This document shows, in pieces, positions 39,431-51,344 of a stretch of DNA of 64,000 bases. The stretch covers positions 124,001 to 188,000 of the forward strand of contig NZ_JNWZ01000003.1 of NCBI RefSeq assembly GCF_000716545.1. Direction: 5' to 3'. Both the position numbers and the translations under genes were made by a program. Numbering within the stretch: position 1 is the stretch's first letter; every line of letters starts with the position of its first letter. The notes under the pieces were generated by a model. The model saw only the letters and a program-made list of their open reading frames with translations, made no database searches and was not told the DNA's origin. The DNA is from Kitasatospora phosalacinea (GTDB lineage: Bacteria > Actinomycetota > Actinomycetes > Streptomycetales > Streptomycetaceae).

Positions 39431-41479
39431 ATGCGCCTTCACCGACCACTCCAAGCGCTGCTCGCCACGGGCGCGATGGCGGCCGCCTCGCTGGGGCTGA
39501 TCTCCGCCCCCGCGCAGGCCGCCACCCCGCTGCCGCAGCACGTCTTCGCCCCGTACTTCGAGGCCTGGACGGGCGAGAGCCCGGCCGCCCTGGCCGCGCA
39601 GTCCGGTGCCAAGCACCTCACCATGGCGTTCCTCCAGGCCGCCACCAAGGGCTCCTGCACCGCGCTGTGGAACGGCGACACCTCGATGCCGGTGTCCAGC
39701 TCCGTCTTCGGCGCCGACATCAACACCATCCGCGCCAACGGCGGCGACGTGATCCCGTCCTTCGGCGGCTACACCGCGGACAACACGGGCACCGAGATCG
39801 CCGACTCCTGCACGGACGTCAACCAGATCGCCGCGCAGTTCGAGAACGTCATCACCACCTACGACGTCTCCCGGATCGACCTGGACATCGAGGACAACTC
39901 GCTGACCAACACGGCCGGCATCGACCGCCGCAACAAGGCGATCAAGATCGTCGAGGACTGGGCGGCGGCCAACGGCCGCAGCATCCAGTTCGGTTACACC
40001 CTGCCGACCACCACCAGCGGCCTGGCCTCCAGCGGCCTGGCAGTGCTGAAGAACGCGGTCACCAACAACGCGCGGATCGACGTCGTCAACATGATGACGT
40101 TCGACTACTACGACAACCAGTCGCACGACATGGCCGCGGACACCCAGACCTCCGCGCAGGGCCTGTACAACCAGCTGGCGAAGCTGTACCCGACGAAGAC
40201 CGCGGCCCAGCTGTGGGGCATGATCGGCATCACCGAGATGGTCGGCATCGACGACTTCGGCGCCGCCGAGACCTTCACCGTCGCCAACGCCACCACGGTC
40301 TACAACTGGGCCGTCTCCAAGGGCATCAACACGCTGTCCTTCTGGGCGCTGCAGCGTGACAACGGCGGCTGCCCGGGCACCAGCGGATCGGACAGCTGCT
40401 CCGGCATCGCGCAGGGCACCTGGGACTTCAGCCGCATCTTCTCGAAGTTCACCAGCTCCTCGGTGCCGGCGAACGACTTCTCGGTGTCGCTGAGCCCGGC
40501 CTCCGGCTCGGTCGCGGCCGGCTCCGCCACCTCGGCGACGGTCAACACCGCGGTCACCTCCGGCTCGGCCCAGAGCGTCAACCTGTCGGTGACCGGCGCC
40601 CCGGCCGGCGTCACCGCCTCGCTGAGCCCCTCCACCGTCACCGCGGGCGGCTCCGCCACCCTGAACGTCTCCACCACCTCGGGCGTCGCCAACGGCAGCT
40701 ACCCGCTGACCGTGACCGGCACCGGCGCGAGCGGCACCCACTCGGCGACGTACACCCTGACCGTCACCGGCGGCACCACCGCCTCCGACTTCTCGGTCTC
40801 CCTGTCGCCCGCTGCGGGCTCCGTCCAGGCCGGCTCGGCGGTCTCCAGCACCGTGAGCACCGCGGTCACCTCCGGCACCGCCGCGAGCGTCAACCTGACG
40901 GTCTCCGGCGCCCCGGCCGGCGTCACCGCCTCGCTGAGCCCCTCCACCGTCACCGCGGGCGGCTCCGCCACCCTGAACGTCTCCACCACCGCCTCGGCGG
41001 CCCCGGGCACCTACACCCTGACCGTCACCGGCACCGGCGCGGGCAAGACCCACACCGCCACCTACGCGCTGACCGTCAACGGCACCACCCCGCCCCCCAC
41101 CGGCCTGAGCAACGGCGACCTGGAGAGCGGCAACCTCGCCCCGTGGACCTGCCAGAGCGGCGGCGCGGTCGTCACCTCCCCGGTGCACGGCGGCTCCAAG
41201 GCCCTGAAGGCCGTCCCGACCGCCGGCGCCACCGGCGAGTGCGGCCAGACCGTCACCCTGGCCCCGAACCACGCGTACACCCTGACCGCCTGGGTCCAGG
41301 GCCCGTACTCGTACGTCGGTGTCAGCGGCGGCGCCACCGCCTCCTCCTGGGCGAACGGCTCCTCCTGGACCAAGCTGACCGTCCCGTTCACCACCGGCGC
41401 CAACGGCACCGTCACGGTCTACCTGCACGGCTGGTACGGCCAGGGCGCGGTCTACGGCGACGACTTCTCGATCGCCTGA
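39431..41479 (+). CDS. Secreted GH18 chitinase with two Ig-like repeats and a C-terminal carbohydrate-binding module
   Basis: 682 residues. Signal peptide 1-30 (cleaved after AQA); GH18 domain about 35-345 with catalytic DLDIED (Asp150, Asp152, Glu154) and HVFAPYFEAWTGE / MIGITEMVG / WALQRDN landmarks of Streptomyces ChiC-like enzymes; two beta-sandwich repeats (about 348-448 and 451-552, each starting DFSVSLSP); and a C-terminal CBM (about 558-682, LSNGDLESGNLAPWTC). It hydrolyses beta-1,4 GlcNAc chains. The first Asp of DxxDxDxE is Ser here. The two repeats share an 86-bp identical DNA block, so they arose by recent duplication or gene conversion. Controlled by a dre-type operator. Confidence 0.9.
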   Translation: MRLHRPLQALLATGAMAAASLGLISAPAQAATPLPQHVFAPYFEAWTGESPAALAAQSGAKHLTMAFLQAATKGSCTALWNGDTSMPVSSSVFGADINTIRANGGDVIPSFGGYTADNTGTEIADSCTDVNQIAAQFENVITTYDVSRIDLDIEDNSLTNTAGIDRRNKAIKIVEDWAAANGRSIQFGYTLPTTTSGLASSGLAVLKNAVTNNARIDVVNMMTFDYYDNQSHDMAADTQTSAQGLYNQLAKLYPTKTAAQLWGMIGITEMVGIDDFGAAETFTVANATTVYNWAVSKGINTLSFWALQRDNGGCPGTSGSDSCSGIAQGTWDFSRIFSKFTSSSVPANDFSVSLSPASGSVAAGSATSATVNTAVTSGSAQSVNLSVTGAPAGVTASLSPSTVTAGGSATLNVSTTSGVANGSYPLTVTGTGASGTHSATYTLTVTGGTTASDFSVSLSPAAGSVQAGSAVSSTVSTAVTSGTAASVNLTVSGAPAGVTASLSPSTVTAGGSATLNVSTTASAAPGTYTLTVTGTGAGKTHTATYALTVNGTTPPPTGLSNGDLESGNLAPWTCQSGGAVVTSPVHGGSKALKAVPTAGATGECGQTVTLAPNHAYTLTAWVQGPYSYVGVSGGATASSWANGSSWTKLTVPFTTGANGTVTVYLHGWYGQGAVYGDDFSIA

Positions 41480-41507
41480 CCCCCGCTCAGCCGAAGGGCC
41501 GGGCCCG

Positions 41508-42779
41508 TCAGCGCTCCCGGCACAGCGGCAGGTACGACCCGAGCGCCAGCAGCGCGCAGCCCAGCACGACCGCGCCGAGCGCCGTCGCGGACGGGCGGCC
41601 GCCCAGGCTGCTGAGCGGGGCGACCACCGCGCCGCACAGGTAGGTGCCGGTGCCCAGCAGCGCGGACGCCGAGCCGGCGGCGTGCGGGGCCATGGTCAGC
41701 GCCCGGCCGTTGGCGTTCGGCAGGATGACGCCCATCGAGGCCATCAGCAGCGTCAGCGCGGGCCACACCCCGGCCAGGCCGGGGTCCCACACGGTGGTGC
41801 ACAGCACCACGGCCCCGCCGGCCGCCGCGGCGACGGACAGGCCGCCCAGCAGCAGCGCCCGTTCGGAGTACCGCTGCACCAGGAAGCGGCCGTTGAACTG
41901 GGTGGCGACCAGCAGCGCGACGGAGTTGACGGCGAACACCAGGCTGTAGGTCTGCGGGGTGATCCGGTACACCTCCTGCAGCACCACCGAGGAGCCGCCG
42001 ACGTACGCGAACAGCGCGCCGAAGGCGAAGGTGCCGGTCAGCAGGTAGCCGAGGAACAGCCGGTCGCGCAGCAGCCCGCCGATCGCCCGGACGGTGGTGC
42101 CGAGGCCGCCGCCGTGCCGCCGTTCGGGCGGCAGCGTCTCGTGGACGCCGAACGCGCAGGCGACGGTGAGCACCGCGCCGAGCAGGGCGAGCGTGACGAA
42201 GGTGCCGCGCCAGTCGGTGACGTGCAGCAGTTGGGCGCCGGCCAGCGGGGCGACGATCGGGGCGAGCCCGGATATCAGGCCCATGGTGGCCAGGAAGCGG
42301 ATCATCGCGGCCCCCTCCAGCCGGTCGCGGACCACCGCCCGGGCGATCACCAGCGCGGCCGAGCCCGCGGCGCCCTGCACCACCCGGCCCGCGACCAGCA
42401 CCGGCATCGAGCCGGCGAACGCGCACAGCAGGCTGGCGGCGGTGTACGCGGCCAGGCCCGCCAGCATCGGGCGGCGGCGGCCGAGGCGGTCGCTGAGCGG
42501 GCCGAACAGCAGCTGGCCGATCACCATGCCGAGCAGCGAACCGGTCAGGGTGAGCTGGGCGGCGGGGGCGGTGGAGTGCAGGTCGGCGGTCAGGTCGGGC
42601 AGTGCGGGCAGGTACAGGTCGGTGGTGAACGGCCCGAGCGCGACGAGGCTGCCCAGGGTGATCACGGTGGCGGCGGCGAACGGGGCGCGCCCCGGGGTCT
42701 CCGGGCGCACCTCCTCCGGCCGGAACGGGACGGCGGTCGCGCTCCGGTCGCCGTCGGGGCCGACGGTCGGGCCTGGCAT
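41508..42779 (-). CDS. Bcr/CflA-type MFS multidrug exporter
   Basis: 423 residues, 12 helices. The N-terminal AAVITLGSLVALGPFTTDLYLPALPDL segment (cited in part: GPFTTDLYLPALPD) with LSDRLGRRRPMLAGL and RVVQGAAGSAALVIARAVVRDR is the Bcr/CflA signature; relatives export bicyclomycin, sulfonamides or dipeptides such as cysteine. ATG at 42779 with GAGGAG 4 bases upstream; an in-frame GTG at 42791 is possible. Convergent with the chitinase gene (28-base gap). No regulator next to it. Confidence 0.88.
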   Translation of the reverse strand: MPGPTVGPDGDRSATAVPFRPEEVRPETPGRAPFAAATVITLGSLVALGPFTTDLYLPALPDLTADLHSTAPAAQLTLTGSLLGMVIGQLLFGPLSDRLGRRRPMLAGLAAYTAASLLCAFAGSMPVLVAGRVVQGAAGSAALVIARAVVRDRLEGAAMIRFLATMGLISGLAPIVAPLAGAQLLHVTDWRGTFVTLALLGAVLTVACAFGVHETLPPERRHGGGLGTTVRAIGGLLRDRLFLGYLLTGTFAFGALFAYVGGSSVVLQEVYRITPQTYSLVFAVNSVALLVATQFNGRFLVQRYSERALLLGGLSVAAAAGGAVVLCTTVWDPGLAGVWPALTLLMASMGVILPNANGRALTMAPHAAGSASALLGTGTYLCGAVVAPLSSLGGRPSATALGAVVLGCALLALGSYLPLCRER

Positions 42780-42851
42780 GGGGCTCCTCACGGGTGGCGG
42801 GGTACGCGCACCGTCCTATCCCATCGGGCCGCACCCGGGAAAGCCGGAGTC

Positions 42852-43319
42852 CTAGGGGACGACTGGACCGTTCGGGGCCGCGCTGCGGCTGGCGGCGACC
42901 ACCGCGGCGTCCTGCCAGCCGTACAGCTGGTCGCCGACCAGGGCGACGTCGTACAGGCCGCAGTGCGCGGTGGCCCGCTGCGGGGCGTCGGCCGGGAACC
43001 AGGGGGCGCTGAGGCGGACGCCGCCGAGCGGGCCTCCGCTGGTGCATCCGGCGGGCAGCGCGCGCTCCGGCAGGGTGGCGCGGATCAGCCGGTCGCCCTG
43101 CCGGTCGGAGCCGAGCAGGACGACCCCGGTGGCGGAGTCCGGCAGCCAGCCCGGCGCCGCGCCACGGCGGTCGGCCTTGGCGGCGGCCCCGCTGGGGTAG
43201 CGGGCGGTGTGGTCCATCCGGTCCTGCATCCGCTGGAACGCCGCGGGTGCCACCATCACCAGCAGCATCACGGCGGCCGCTGCCCCCAGCACCACCGTCG
43301 CCGCCCGTCCGCCGCGCAT
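42852..43319 (-). CDS. Hypothetical membrane-anchored protein
   Basis: 155 residues. One N-terminal helix (ATVVLGAAAAVMLLVMVAPA) acts as uncleaved anchor; the outside domain of about 120 residues contains TGVVLLGSDRQGDRLIRATL, and two Cys (AGCTSGGP and AHCGLYDVAL) that could be disulfide-bonded. I do not recognise the family. AGGGGCGAGGAC lies upstream of the ATG. It precedes the exporter gene in the same direction with a 72-base gap, so they might be cotranscribed. Confidence 0.55.
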   Translation of the reverse strand: MRGGRAATVVLGAAAAVMLLVMVAPAAFQRMQDRMDHTARYPSGAAAKADRRGAAPGWLPDSATGVVLLGSDRQGDRLIRATLPERALPAGCTSGGPLGGVRLSAPWFPADAPQRATAHCGLYDVALVGDQLYGWQDAAVVAASRSAAPNGPVVP

Positions 43320-43489
43320 CGTCCTCGCCCCTTCTCGCCGTCCCCGTCCCCGTCCCCGTCCTTCCATGGTGGCGGCGCCCACCCCCGGGATCCATGCGCA
43401 CCAGGTACCGACCCCGGTCCACCGCAAGTCGGACCCCGCCTCCCGGGACCAGGACTTCCGGCGGACCCGGCACCCCCCGCGAGGGGGAC

Positions 43490-43680
43490 TCAGCGGTACT
43501 CGCGCACCACCTGGATCTCCCCCACCAGGTGCCGGTTGAACTCCTCCAGCTCCTCCGCGGGCACCCACAGTTCGAGGATGGTCTCGCCACCGGCCCGGCG
43601 CACGGGGTACCGCTCCGGGCGCCTCGACCAGCGCCGGGTCCCCGTCAGCGGGTGGTGGTCGGTGCCTGTCGCGTCGTCAT
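43490..43680 (-). pseudogene. Small conserved-looking gene, frameshifted or with a non-standard start
   Basis: On the minus strand a 52-codon frame (43648-43490) reads RRWSRRPERYPVRRAGGETI then LELWVPAEELEEFNRHLVGE and ends VVREYR-stop; composition and spacing look like a real small actinomycete protein. No ATG, GTG or TTG opens this frame. A good ATG at 43680 (MTTRQAPT) is in a different frame and hits a stop at once; joining them needs a one-base shift near 43655. Either a recent frameshift, a CTG start (43648), or a sequencing error. Confidence 0.45.
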
Positions 43681-43727
43681 GCCGCCCATCCTGGCCGCCC
43701 GGCCGCCTGCGGACCAGCGGTTTTCCG

Positions 43728-44897
43728 TCAGCGGTAGGCGGATTCGCCGGTGATCGCCTCGCCGAGGACCAGGGTGTGGATCTCGGCGGTGCCCTCGTAG
43801 GTGAGCACCGACTCCAGGTTGTTGGCGTGCCGGAGCACCGGGTAGGCGGTGGTGATGCCGTTGGCGCCGAGGACGGTGCGGGCGGTGCGGGCGATCTCCA
43901 GCGCGGTGCGGACGTTGTTGAGCTTGCCGAAGGAGATGTGCGCGCTCTGGGCGCGGCCCTCGTCCTTGAGCCGGCCGATCCGCACGGCGACCAGGTACGC
44001 CTTCTCCAACTCCAGTGCCATGTCGACGAGTTTCTGCTGGGTGAGCTGGAAGCCGCCGATCGGACGGCCGAACTGGACGCGGTCGCGGGCGTACTCGACG
44101 GCGGCCCGGTAGCAGTCGCGGGCGGCGCCGACGGTGCCCCACAGGATCCCGTAGCGGGCCTCGCCGAGCGAGGAGAGCGGGGCGCGCAGGCCGCGGGCCT
44201 GCGGCAGCATCGCGTCGGCGGGCAACCGGACGCCGTCGAAGGCGAGTTCGCTGGTGACGGAGGCGCGCAGGGAGAGCTTTCCGGGGATGTCGTGGGCGGT
44301 GAAGCCGGGGGTGCCGCGCGGGACGAGGAAGCCGCGCACGCCGTCCTCGGTGGCGGCCCAGACCACCGCGACGTCGGAGACCGAGCCGTTGGTGATCCAC
44401 GTCTTGGTGCCGTCGAGGATCCAGTCGCCGCCGTCGCGCCGGGCCCGGGTGCGCATCGACGCCGGGTCGGAGCCGGCCTCCGGTTCGGTCAGGCCGAAGC
44501 AGCCGACGGCCCGGCCGGCGGCCAGCTCCGGCAGCCAGTGCCGCTTCTGCTCCTCGGAGCCGAAGGCGTGGATGGAGCGCATCGCCAGCGAGCCCTGCAC
44601 CGAGACGAAGCTGCGCAGCCCCGAGTCGGCGGCCTCCAGCTCCATGCAGGCCACCCCGTACTCGGTGGCCGTGGAGCCGGTGCAGCCGTAGCCCTCCAGG
44701 TGCATCCCGAGGACGCCCAGCTCGCCGAGTTCCGGGGCGAGTTCCCGCACCGGGAAGGTGCCCCGCTCGTACCAGTCGGCGATCCGCGGGCGCACCCGCC
44801 GGCCGGTGAAGGCGCGGACGCTGTCGCGGATCAGCCGCTCGTCCTCGGTGAGCAGTTCGTCGACGCCGAGCAGGTCGAGCGGGTCGGGGGTGGTCAC
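43728..44897 (-). CDS. Acyl-CoA dehydrogenase, glutaryl-CoA dehydrogenase-like
   Basis: 389 residues with the three-domain ACAD fold: helical N-terminus ([20 protein letters not shown]), the FAD strand [40 protein letters not shown], and the C-terminal catalytic region [20 protein letters not shown] with Glu in YEGT. This last motif and the overall length are like GcdH and its relatives, which oxidatively decarboxylate glutaryl-CoA from lysine/tryptophan. GTG at 44897 with GAGGAG 8 bases upstream is preferred to a more distal start. Probably part of general amino-acid/fatty-acid breakdown; the electron acceptor is ETF. Confidence 0.85.
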   Translation of the reverse strand: MTTPDPLDLLGVDELLTEDERLIRDSVRAFTGRRVRPRIADWYERGTFPVRELAPELGELGVLGMHLEGYGCTGSTATEYGVACMELEAADSGLRSFVSVQGSLAMRSIHAFGSEEQKRHWLPELAAGRAVGCFGLTEPEAGSDPASMRTRARRDGGDWILDGTKTWITNGSVSDVAVVWAATEDGVRGFLVPRGTPGFTAHDIPGKLSLRASVTSELAFDGVRLPADAMLPQARGLRAPLSSLGEARYGILWGTVGAARDCYRAAVEYARDRVQFGRPIGGFQLTQQKLVDMALELEKAYLVAVRIGRLKDEGRAQSAHISFGKLNNVRTALEIARTARTVLGANGITTAYPVLRHANNLESVLTYEGTAEIHTLVLGEAITGESAYR

Positions 44898-45102
44898 GGT
44901 CGGGCTCCTCGGAGGGTTCGGGGGTGCGAGCGAGGGGGCACGGGGCACACGGGTGCGCGGGTGCGTCACGCCGTCCTTACCGGTCGGTACGCCGCGCGGT
45001 CAAGGGCGCCACGGCGGGCCCGGTTCGCCGACACGCTGCCGCGGCGCGCCGGGAATGCCGGGCGCCCGTGGAAGGCTGACCGGTCCAGGAGGTGTACCGA
45101 CC

Positions 45103-46518
45103 ATGGCGGACGGACAGCAGGAACGGCAGTGGCGGACCGAGCACGACTCGATGGGCGAGGTGCGCGTCCCGGCGGCGGCGAAGTGGCGGGCGCAGACCCA
45201 GCGGGCGGTGGAGAACTTCCCGGTGTCCGGGCAGCGCCTGGAGCGCGCCCACATCGCGGCGCTGGCCCGGATCAAGGCGGCGGCGGCCACCGTCAACGCC
45301 GAACTGGGCGTCCTGGACGGGGAGACGGCCGCGGCGATCCGCTCGGCCGCCGAGGAGGTGGCCGAGGGCCGCTGGGACGACCAGTTCCCGGTGGACGTGT
45401 TCCAGACCGGGTCCGGCACCTCCTCCAACATGAACGCCAACGAGGTGATCGCCACCCTGGCCGCCGAGCGGCTGGGCCGCCCGGTCCATCCGAACGACCA
45501 GGTCAACGCCTCGCAGTCGTCGAACGACGTCTTCCCGTCCTCGATCCACATCGCGGCGACGGGCGCCGTCCTGCACGAGCTGGTCCCGGCCCTGGAGCAC
45601 CTGGCGGGCGCGCTGGAGGCCAAGTCGGCGGAGTTCGCCGAGACGGTCAAGTCCGGCCGCACCCACCTGATGGACGCCACCCCCGTCACCCTCGGCCAGG
45701 AGTTCGGCGGCTACGCGGCCCAGGTCAGGTACGGCGTCGAGCGGCTGCACGCGACGCTCCCCCGGGTCGCCGAACTCCCGCTCGGCGGCACGGCCGTGGG
45801 CACCGGCATCAACACCCCGCCCGGTTTCTCCGCCGCCGTCATCGCCGAGGTCGCCCGGGCCACCGGCCTGCCGCTGACCGAGGCGCGCAACCACTTCGAG
45901 GCCCAGGGCGCCCGGGACGGCCTGGTCGAGCTGAGCGGCCAACTGCGCACCGTCGCCACCGGATTCACCAAGATCGCCAACGATCTGCGCTGGATGGGCT
46001 CGGGCCCGCGCACCGGCCTGGCCGAGATCAACCTCCCGGACCTGCAGCCCGGCTCCTCGATCATGCCCGGCAAGGTCAACCCCGTGCTGCCCGAGGTGGT
46101 CCTGATGGTCGCCGCGCAGGTCATCGGCAACGACACCACCGTCACGGTGGCCGGCGCGAGCGGGAACTTCGAGCTCAACGTGATGCTCCCCGTCATCGCC
46201 CGCAACGTGCTGGAGTCCGTCCGCCTGCTGGCCGCCGCCGCCCGCCTGCTCGCCGACCGCACCGTCTCCGGCATCACCGCCAACGCGGAGCGCGCCCGCG
46301 AGTACGCCGAGTCCTCCCCGTCCGTCGTCACCCCGCTCAACCGCTACCTCGGTTACGAGGAGGCGGCGAAGGTCGCCAAGCAGTCCCTCGCCGAACGCCG
46401 GACCATCCGCCAGGTCGTCCTCGACCGCGGCTACGTGGAGCGCGGCCTGCTCACCGAGGCGCAGCTCGACGAGGCGCTGGACGTGCTGCGGATGACCCGC
46501 CCGCAGGACGCCGGCTGA
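45103..46518 (+). CDS. fumC: Class II fumarate hydratase FumC
   Basis: 471 residues. Contains all class II landmarks: [58 protein letters not shown], and the signature [15 protein letters not shown]. The start [17 protein letters not shown] matches class II fumarases/aspartases; the TGINTPPGF loop and other details favour fumarase over aspartase. It interconverts fumarate and malate in the TCA cycle, iron-independently. ATG follows AGGAGG by 11 bases. Divergent from the acyl-CoA dehydrogenase. Its substrate would also be a product of the nearby homogentisate pathway. Confidence 0.93.
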   Translation: MADGQQERQWRTEHDSMGEVRVPAAAKWRAQTQRAVENFPVSGQRLERAHIAALARIKAAAATVNAELGVLDGETAAAIRSAAEEVAEGRWDDQFPVDVFQTGSGTSSNMNANEVIATLAAERLGRPVHPNDQVNASQSSNDVFPSSIHIAATGAVLHELVPALEHLAGALEAKSAEFAETVKSGRTHLMDATPVTLGQEFGGYAAQVRYGVERLHATLPRVAELPLGGTAVGTGINTPPGFSAAVIAEVARATGLPLTEARNHFEAQGARDGLVELSGQLRTVATGFTKIANDLRWMGSGPRTGLAEINLPDLQPGSSIMPGKVNPVLPEVVLMVAAQVIGNDTTVTVAGASGNFELNVMLPVIARNVLESVRLLAAAARLLADRTVSGITANAERAREYAESSPSVVTPLNRYLGYEEAAKVAKQSLAERRTIRQVVLDRGYVERGLLTEAQLDEALDVLRMTRPQDAG

Positions 46519-46603
46519 CGGCCCGCCACCGACCCTCCGTCCGCCCGCGCCGCATCCTTCCGGCTCCCCCGGGTAGGAGGCGGGCGGAAGGGAAGGTGAT
46601 CAC

Positions 46604-46684
46604 ATGGACGGTCGACTGTGGGTGATCCTCGGCGGCCTGTCCGTCCTGGCCGCCACGACGCTGGTCGCGGCGATCGGGCAGTGA
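46604..46684 (+). CDS. 26-residue membrane peptide
   Basis: A 26-codon ORF, MDGRLWVILGGLSVLAATTL then VAAIGQ-stop, is almost entirely one hydrophobic helix. GGAAGG lies 9 bases before the ATG, and codon use has the usual G/C third-position preference. It lies 85 bases after fumC and before a strong terminator, so it would be made from the fumC transcript. No family is recognised. Confidence 0.45.
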   Translation: MDGRLWVILGGLSVLAATTLVAAIGQ

Positions 46685-46737
46685 CGGACGGCGCGCCTCC
46701 CCGAATCCGCCACGCGGGGACACGCGGAGACACGTGA

Positions 46738-46784
46738 GGCCGCCCCGCCTCCCGGGGTGCGTCCCCGGGGGGGGCGGGGCGGCC
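46738..46784. terminator. Bidirectional GC hairpin terminator
   Basis: GGCCGCCCCGCC (46738-46749) pairs with GGCGGGGCGGCC (46773-46784), extended by C/G runs toward the loop. It separates fumC and the small peptide from the convergent SPW gene (ends 46857). Confidence 0.75.
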
Positions 46785-46856
46785 TCCCGCACGAGGGGTA
46801 CGGCGTGCGGGAGGGCGGTCCGGAACCCGCCCGGGCCGCCCCGTGAACCGCTCTGC

Positions 46857-47300
46857 CTACCTCCGGTGTCGGTTCGCCGCGCCGGAGACGACCATGCCGA
46901 CCGCGGCCAGGGCCAGGCAGGTCATGACGCCGCCGGTGATGGCGTTGGTCAGGATGGTGCGGCGGATGTGCGCGCCGCCGTTGACCGCCCAGGGGGCGAT
47001 GATCGTCCAGGCGCCGATCGCCACGCACGCCCAGGCGCGGGCGTGGGTGCGGCCGAAGGCGGAGCCGTAGCCGGCCATCAGGACGGCGTAGGCGATGCCG
47101 AGCACCAGGTTGCTGATGGTCAGGCCGGTGAAGCCGGAGAAGCCGACCACCCAGGGGGAGATCGCCAGGAAGAGGCCGGCGCAGATGGCGAGGGCTTCCG
47201 TCCCCTGCCCGGCGGTGCTGTAGGTGACGCGCTCCGCGTGTTCGCGCAGCGCCAGGATGTCCGGATGGTGTTCCATACCCGACGGCAACTGGGTCGACAC
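46857..47300 (-). CDS. SPW-repeat membrane protein
   Basis: 147 residues with four transmembrane helices organised as two SPW repeats: LAICAGLFLAISPWVVGFSG and ACVAIGAWTIIAPWAVNGGA. The N-terminal HHPDILALREHAER is the typical cytoplasmic start of these proteins. Function unknown. The GTG at 47300 is chosen because GAGGAGG lies 8 bases upstream; an ATG at 47276 is also possible. Divergent from the PRTase fusion gene across a gap with a perfect palindrome. Confidence 0.8.
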   Translation of the reverse strand: MSTQLPSGMEHHPDILALREHAERVTYSTAGQGTEALAICAGLFLAISPWVVGFSGFTGLTISNLVLGIAYAVLMAGYGSAFGRTHARAWACVAIGAWTIIAPWAVNGGAHIRRTILTNAITGGVMTCLALAAVGMVVSGAANRHRR

Positions 47301-47331
47301 CGGGACCACCTCCTCGTAGTCGGGACATGCG

Positions 47332-47343
47332 GGCCAATTGGCC
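47332..47343. promoter_or_regulatory. Palindrome between SPW gene and PRTase-hydrolase gene
   Basis: GGCCAATTGGCC is a perfect 12-bp palindrome in the 146-base divergent gap, extended by an extra G/C pair outside (CGGGCCAATTGGCCGC). The half-site spacing resembles DevR/DosR boxes (GGGnC..GnCCC), and homologues of the fusion gene belong to the DosR regulon in mycobacteria. A T-rich patch (TTTGTCCTTATTTTTTCCTT, 47381 on) follows and could be promoter. Confidence 0.45.
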
Positions 47344-47446
47344 GCTACCCGCCCTGGGCGATATGTAACGCTACTCGACGGTTTGTCCTTATTTTTTCCT
47401 TACCGGAACGCCCGGCGCGTACCGTGGGAAGCGGAGAGGTTCCGTC

Positions 47447-50114
<2,668 letters not shown>

Positions 50115-50156
50115 GCAGCCTCCGACGAGCCACGGACGACAGGGAGAAGCAGGGCG

Positions 50157-51344
50157 ATGGCGTACTACCGGCAGCTGGGCTCGGTGCCGCCCAAGCGGCA
50201 CACCCAGCACCGCACCCCCGAAGGCGGCCTGTACTACGAGGAGTTGATGGGCGAGGAGGGCTTCTCCTCGGACTCCTCGCTGCTGTACCACCGGCACATC
50301 CCCTCGGCGGTGTCGGCCGCCTCGGTGTGGGAGCTGCCGGACCAGTCGACCACCGCCAACCTCCCGCTGCTGCCCCGCCACCTGAAGCTGCACGAGCTGT
50401 TCCCGGGCGAGGAGTGGAAGTCGGCGGACGCGGTCACCGGCCGCCGGCTCGTCCTCGGCAACGCGGACGTGCGGATCTCCTACGTCGCGGCGGGCGCGCC
50501 CAGCGAGCTGTACCGCAACGGGCTGGGCGACGAGTGCGTGTACGTGGAGTCCGGAACGGCCGTGCTGGAGACGGTGTTCGGGGCGCTGGACGTCGGGCAG
50601 GGCGACTACGTGCTGATCCCCCGGGCGACCACCCACCGCTGGGTGCCGACCGGGGACGAGCCGCTGCGCGCGTACTGCATCGAGGCCAACAGCCACATCA
50701 CCCCGGCCCGCCGCTACCTGTCGAAGTTCGGCCAGCTGCTGGAGCACGCGCCGTTCTGCGAACGGGACCTGCGCGGGCCCGAGGGGCCGCTGCTGGTCGA
50801 CGGCGGCGAGGTGGACGTGCTGGTCAAGCACCGCGGTCCGGACGGGGTCGCCGGGACGCGCTACACCGTCCCGAACCACCCGTTCGACGTGGTGGGCTGG
50901 GACGGCTGCCTGTACCCGTACGCGTTCAACATCGCGGACTACGAGCCGATCACCGGGCGGGTCCACCAGCCGCCGCCGGCCCACCAGGTGTTCGAGGGCG
51001 GCAACTTCGTGATCTGCAACTTCGTGCCGCGCAAGGTGGACTACCACCCGCTGTCGATCCCCGTGCCGTACTACCACGCGAACGTGGACAGCGACGAGGT
51101 GATGTTCTACTGCGGCGGGAACTACGAGGCCCGCAAGGGCTCCGGCATCGGACAGGGGTCGATCTCGCTGCACCCGGGCGGCCACACCCACGGCCCGCAG
51201 CCGGGCGCCTACGAGCGCTCGATCGGCGTGGAGTTCTTCGACGAGCTGGCGGTGATGGTGGACACCTTCCGCCCGCTGGAGCTCGGCGAGGCCGCCACCG
51301 CCGGCGAGGACCCGAACTACGCGTGGACCTGGGCGAGGCGATGA
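50157..51344 (+). CDS. hmgA: Homogentisate 1,2-dioxygenase
   Basis: 395 residues, cupin-type. Starts YYRQLGSVPPKRHTQHRTPE and has GDYVLIPRATTHRWVPT, NFVPRKVDYHPLSIPVPYYH, VMFYCGGNYEARKGSGIGQG and a HPGGHTHGPQPGAYERSIG segment with the iron-binding His/Glu. This is the Streptomyces-type HmgA; it opens the ring of homogentisate to maleylacetoacetate. The ATG follows AGGGAGAAGCAGGGCG. Its stop overlaps the next gene by 4 bases (ATGA). Confidence 0.93.
   Translation: MAYYRQLGSVPPKRHTQHRTPEGGLYYEELMGEEGFSSDSSLLYHRHIPSAVSAASVWELPDQSTTANLPLLPRHLKLHELFPGEEWKSADAVTGRRLVLGNADVRISYVAAGAPSELYRNGLGDECVYVESGTAVLETVFGALDVGQGDYVLIPRATTHRWVPTGDEPLRAYCIEANSHITPARRYLSKFGQLLEHAPFCERDLRGPEGPLLVDGGEVDVLVKHRGPDGVAGTRYTVPNHPFDVVGWDGCLYPYAFNIADYEPITGRVHQPPPAHQVFEGGNFVICNFVPRKVDYHPLSIPVPYYHANVDSDEVMFYCGGNYEARKGSGIGQGSISLHPGGHTHGPQPGAYERSIGVEFFDELAVMVDTFRPLELGEAATAGEDPNYAWTWARR

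Noticed and set aside
38927..41428. 833-codon minus-strand frame opposite the chitinase
   Set aside because: Low-complexity Gly/Ala/Asp translation, a mirror of the chitinase repeats.
41682..46625. 1647-codon plus-strand frame spanning five genes
   Set aside because: It is the antisense or off-frame shadow of the exporter, acyl-CoA dehydrogenase and fumarase genes, with no recognisable domain.
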